Assembly: GCA_001001205.1 (NCBI GenBank)
Contig: LCKE01000025.1
Location: 1-34,057, forward strand
Reading direction: 5' to 3'
DNA length: 34,057 bases
Origin: Parcubacteria group bacterium GW2011_GWF2_45_11
Lineage (GTDB): Bacteria; Patescibacteriota; Patescibacteriia; UBA1558; UBA10009
Position numbers and translations under genes: made by a program. How positions within the stretch are numbered: the first letter of the stretch is position 1; every line of letters starts with the position of its first letter. Below, piece after piece: positions 31,525 to 34,057 of the stretch. The notes under the pieces were generated by a model. That model was not told where the DNA came from. It made no database searches and was given only the letters and a program-made list of their open reading frames with translations.

Positions 31525-31782
31525 TTATTTCTTTTTAAAACCGCCCTTTCTTTTGCTATCCAAAAGCTCATCTAGCTTGCCGATCTTTCTTAAGTACTCT
31601 CGTTTCTTGTTCATCTCTCCTCTTCTGAGAGCTTTAAGCTTCTGAGCTCTTTTATTTAACTGTTTGGTAAAATATCTGACCTTTTTGGCCTGAATTATCC
31701 TACCGCTCTGCAGAAGTTTTTTGGAAAATCGCCTCATCAACGATTCAAAACTTTCTCCGTCTTTCTTTTTAACTTCTAGCAC
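31525..31782 (-). CDS. rpsU: Small ribosomal subunit protein bS21
   Basis: An 85-residue, very basic protein of the 30S subunit, close to the mRNA exit/anti-SD region. The conserved opening V-x-x-K-x-G-E-S-F-E-S-L-M-R-R-F-x-K at about 4-21 is clear. A long Lys/Arg-rich helix follows, with R-x-x-Y-F-T-K near 36-42 and a basic C-terminal extension ending G-G-F-K-K-K. The start is GTG (31782) with a good SD (AAGGAAGG) about nine bases upstream. It is followed directly by the yqeY gene. Confidence 0.95.
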   Translation of the reverse strand: MLEVKKKDGESFESLMRRFSKKLLQSGRIIQAKKVRYFTKQLNKRAQKLKALRRGEMNKKREYLRKIGKLDELLDSKRKGGFKKK

Positions 31783-31875
31783 TTTGTTTCACCTTCCTTT
31801 CTAAAATTTTTAGATTATTTTACTTCTATAACTGATTTGATTGATTAACAAAAAATTCGCTTTCTACTACCATTA

Positions 31876-31904
31876 GAGATAACATAAAATAAAACAAAAG
31901 TCAA
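31876..31904 (-). promoter_or_regulatory. Possible rpsU-yqeY promoter
   Basis: On the minus strand TTGACT (31904-31899), 17 bases, then TATCTC (31881-31876) lie in the AT-rich 129-base gap between hisS and rpsU. The -35 is good and the -10 is poor, so this is a tentative call. Confidence 0.4.
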
Positions 31905-31911
31905 ACAAAAA

Positions 31912-33264
31912 TTAGACAGTTTTATCTTCAATGGCTACCCGCACCACCGCCATTTTTTCCAAACGCTTGCGCAACTCCGGCACGATTTTTTTATAGTCAA
32001 CAACTTCCTGAATGCCGCCGTCCATATCCCTAATCATGACGGTGCCGTCAATAATTTCCTTTTGCCCTACGATAAGACAAAGCTTGGCACCCAAACGATC
32101 AGCCATTTCCAGTTGAGGTTTAATGCCGCTCTTGGAAAAGGCCTCAGTCACTTTAAATCCCGCCCGATAAAGCTCCTCAAATAAAACCAAAGCCTTGCGC
32201 CTGGCCTCTGTGCCCAGCTGGGCTAAAAATATTTCCGCCTGAGGCAAAGCCGGAACTTTTAAATCCTTCTCTTTGATCTGCCCGATTAATCTTTCTATGC
32301 CCGCGGCAAAGCCCACCACGGGCGTTTCGCGTCCGCCCAAGGATTCATAAAGTTTATCATAACGCCCGCCGCCGCCTAAAGCTATTTGGCGGCTTTTATC
32401 GCCGTTCTCGGCGTCTTCAACCGTGGTCACTTCAAAAGTTGTCCGGGTGTAATAATCCAAGCCGCGTACAATGGTGGGGTTTAAGGCGTAAGGCACTTCC
32501 AGCTCATCCAAATATTCCAAAACTTTAATAAAATGATTTTTACATTCTTCGCATAAATGATCAACCTGCTGAGGGGCGCCTTCAATAATAGTCTGATCAA
32601 GATCCTCCTTGGAATCTAAAATGCGCAAAGGATTTTTCAGCAGTCTTTTCTGAGAAACTTCACTTAATTTATTGCGATACTTCTTAAAATAATCCTTTAA
32701 AACCAGTTCATAGTCGGGCCGGCACTGCGGACAGCCGACGCTGTTCACCTGCATTATGACCGGCAAATTCAGCATTTCATTAATTTTGTAAGCAATCAGA
32801 ATAATCTGGGCATCGGTTACCGGATCGGCGTCGCCGATAGTTTCAAAATTCAACTGATGAAACTGGCGGTAACGTCCCGACTGCGGTTTATCGTACCTGA
32901 AACATGGTCCGATGCTGTAAAGCTTAACCGGCTGAGGCAGATTGATCATGCCGTGTTCAATATAGGCCCGGGCGATACCGGCGGTAAACTCCGGCCTTAA
33001 ACTGATGTTTTCCCCGCCCTTATCAATAAAAGAATACATCTCCTTTTCCACAATATCCGTGGCCTGGCCGACCGAGCGGGTGAATAACTGGGTGTCTTCC
33101 ACCAGGGGGATATCAATGCGGCTAAAGCCGTATTTAACGGCCAGCGTTTCGGCTAGCTGAGAAATGTACTGCCAATATTTTTGATCATCAGGCAAAATAT
33201 CCTTCATGCCCTTGACTAGCTGAAAGCTCCTCGTCTTTTTTTCTTTTTTAACCGGCATAATCAT
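31912..33264 (-). CDS. hisS: Histidine-tRNA ligase
   Basis: A 450-residue class II synthetase that charges tRNA-His. Class II motif 1 lies around I-P-L-V-E-D-T near 52-58; L-R-P-E-F-T at 89-94; motif 2 F-R-Y-D-K-P-Q-S-G-R-Y-R-Q-F-H at 122-136; the histidine-specific L-D-Y-Y-T-R-T at 269-275; and motif 3 G-F-A-A-G-I-E-R-L near 318-326. An anticodon-binding domain occupies the last 95 residues. Two Cys pairs (C-P-Q-C at 178-181 and C-E-E-C at 238-241) flank the insertion domain and could bind zinc, as in several anaerobe-type HisRS. Two ATGs (33264 and 33258) are equally possible starts. It begins two bases after the lepB stop codon, so it is co-transcribed with lepB. Confidence 0.96.
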   Translation of the reverse strand: MIMPVKKEKKTRSFQLVKGMKDILPDDQKYWQYISQLAETLAVKYGFSRIDIPLVEDTQLFTRSVGQATDIVEKEMYSFIDKGGENISLRPEFTAGIARAYIEHGMINLPQPVKLYSIGPCFRYDKPQSGRYRQFHQLNFETIGDADPVTDAQIILIAYKINEMLNLPVIMQVNSVGCPQCRPDYELVLKDYFKKYRNKLSEVSQKRLLKNPLRILDSKEDLDQTIIEGAPQQVDHLCEECKNHFIKVLEYLDELEVPYALNPTIVRGLDYYTRTTFEVTTVEDAENGDKSRQIALGGGGRYDKLYESLGGRETPVVGFAAGIERLIGQIKEKDLKVPALPQAEIFLAQLGTEARRKALVLFEELYRAGFKVTEAFSKSGIKPQLEMADRLGAKLCLIVGQKEIIDGTVMIRDMDGGIQEVVDYKKIVPELRKRLEKMAVVRVAIEDKTV

Positions 33265-33266
33265 AA

Positions 33267-33914
33267 TTAAAAATTATAGCTTTGGGGCTCAAAAACGGTA
33301 AAGCGATCAAAAGGAAAAGCCCTGACCCAGGCCCGGCCTTTAATAAAACTGAATTTAATCGGACCCAAACGCCTAGAATCCAGACTGTTGGTCCGGTTAT
33401 CGCCGATCAGGTAATATTCGTTTTCCCCCAGCGTTTCTTTATATTGCTCGTTAACCGGAATATTATGATCCAGGCTGTAATCGCCTTCATTCAATAAAAC
33501 GCCGTCTTCATTCTCCGCGTTATAAATATAAATTTTACCGTTCTTTATTTCTATGGTTTCGCCGGGCAGGCCTATCACTCTTTTAATGTAATAAACCTTG
33601 CGATCCTGAGGCGGATGAAAAATAACCACCTCGCCCCTTTTAGGTTCAGAAAAACGATAGCTGATTTCATCCACAATCAGATATTCGCCGTCGTGAAAAT
33701 TTGGCGACATAGAAGCGCCCTCCACGATAAAAGGCTGCACCACGAACATGCGGATGGGAATAATAATCGCCAAAGAAACGATGACGATTTTAAAAATCTC
33801 CCAGATAAAAAAACCTGCCTTTTTAAGGCCGGAAGGCCCGGCTGGCTGAGGCGTTAAGTCTAAATTTTCTGCTGGCTGGCCATTTTCTTTATCCCGCAGA
33901 TCTAAAACGTTCAT
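33267..33914 (-). CDS. lepB: Signal peptidase I
   Basis: A 215-residue membrane protease that removes signal peptides from exported proteins. A Pro-rich cytoplasmic N-terminus (1-33) is followed by one membrane helix (about 35-57). The catalytic Ser68 is in G-A-S-M-S-P, the general-base Lys111 in Y-Y-I-K-R-V-I-G-L-P-G, and the conserved G-D-N-R-T-N-S-L-D-S-R box is near 171-181. All are intact. One membrane helix and this length are typical of Gram-positive-like and CPR enzymes. It would process the many exported proteins encoded in this window. A promoter is visible 78 bases upstream, and hisS follows in the same transcript. Confidence 0.96.
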   Translation of the reverse strand: MNVLDLRDKENGQPAENLDLTPQPAGPSGLKKAGFFIWEIFKIVIVSLAIIIPIRMFVVQPFIVEGASMSPNFHDGEYLIVDEISYRFSEPKRGEVVIFHPPQDRKVYYIKRVIGLPGETIEIKNGKIYIYNAENEDGVLLNEGDYSLDHNIPVNEQYKETLGENEYYLIGDNRTNSLDSRRLGPIKFSFIKGRAWVRAFPFDRFTVFEPQSYNF

Positions 33915-33998
33915 AAAATCTAAAATTTAAAAAATATTTTAACTGACTTTATCAGAAACGAAACCGCCGGCGCCGAATATTTCCTAGTCAATTCATTG

Positions 33999-34027
33999 AT
34001 AATAACACTATTTTACCCTCAATTCAA
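33999..34027 (-). promoter_or_regulatory. Promoter for lepB-hisS
   Basis: On the minus strand TTGAAT (34027-34022), 17 bases, then TATTAT (34004-33999) form a good promoter. Transcription would start near 33992, about 78 bases before the lepB ATG. Confidence 0.6.
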
Positions 34028-34053
34028 GCTTAAAATTCCAAGCTTAAAATTCC
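34026..34053. repeat. Tandem 14-bp repeat at the right edge
   Basis: AAGCTTAAAATTCC is repeated exactly twice (34026-34039 and 34040-34053), and the next bases AAGC begin a third unit that runs out of the window. The array abuts the lepB promoter -35. It may continue further right. Confidence 0.75.
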
Positions 34054-34057
34054 AAGC

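Noticed and set aside
1-34057. tRNA, rRNA, CRISPR array or transposase
   Set aside because: No T-arm-like GTTCGA pattern with CCA-type context, no rRNA cores, no regularly spaced repeats and no transposase or integrase ORF was found by reading. A covariance or profile search was not possible.

Overview
The window looks like a chromosomal segment of a Patescibacteria/CPR bacterium, probably from the Parcubacteria side. This is inferred from gene content rather than from a phylogenetic marker search. The pointers are CPR-style secreted proteins headed by a VirB2/TrbC-like 'T4SS pilin' domain, small single-pass membrane proteins with thrombospondin type 3 calcium repeats, many genes without a clear Shine-Dalgarno sequence, short intergenic hairpin repeats, and compact minus-strand gene strings. 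Release factor 2 is present and UGA is used as a stop, so the standard bacterial code applies.

Layout. (1) Positions 1-300: the first codons of a minus-strand gene that leaves the window, preceded by a leader with a closed stem structure and a terminator-like hairpin. (2) 366-728: a small multi-pass membrane protein. (3) 868-5015: a copper operon on the plus strand (csoR, copA, a heavy-metal-associated domain fused to a DsbD/UreH-like membrane domain, and an anchored cupredoxin), under a promoter whose spacer is a CsoR-type operator. (4) 5124-6218: prfB (minus). (5) 6402-8072: a long leader and glnA (plus). (6) 8155-15650, minus strand: a string that reads ybeY after a pilin-like/TSP3 membrane protein, then ftsA, ftsZ, nrdR, a DUF4430 protein, a small membrane protein and an HtrA protease. 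(7) 15988-30872, minus: a surface/secretome block with two pilin-headed proteins (593 aa and about 3.7 thousand aa), a cysteine-repeat lipoprotein and a TSP3 membrane protein. (8) 31063-33914, minus: yqeY, rpsU, hisS and lepB.

How the parts fit. The copper genes form a self-contained sense-and-export system: CsoR senses Cu(I), CopA exports it, and the last two products are likely membrane and extracytoplasmic copper handlers. The block from 14.3 to 31.1 kb looks like one surface-structure locus. The giant protein (two ORFs, 17842-29039) carries a signal peptide, pilin-like membrane domain, Ig-like, IPT/TIG, LamG, lectin-like, cysteine-rich and von Willebrand A domains. It is probably one gene interrupted by a one-base indel in a G-run inside the LamG domain. 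It also contains a run of ten G, a possible phase-variation tract.

The most unusual housekeeping observation is that FtsZ lacks six residues of the nucleotide-binding T1 loop, although the rest of the protein is canonical. No tRNA, rRNA, CRISPR array or insertion sequence was recognised.
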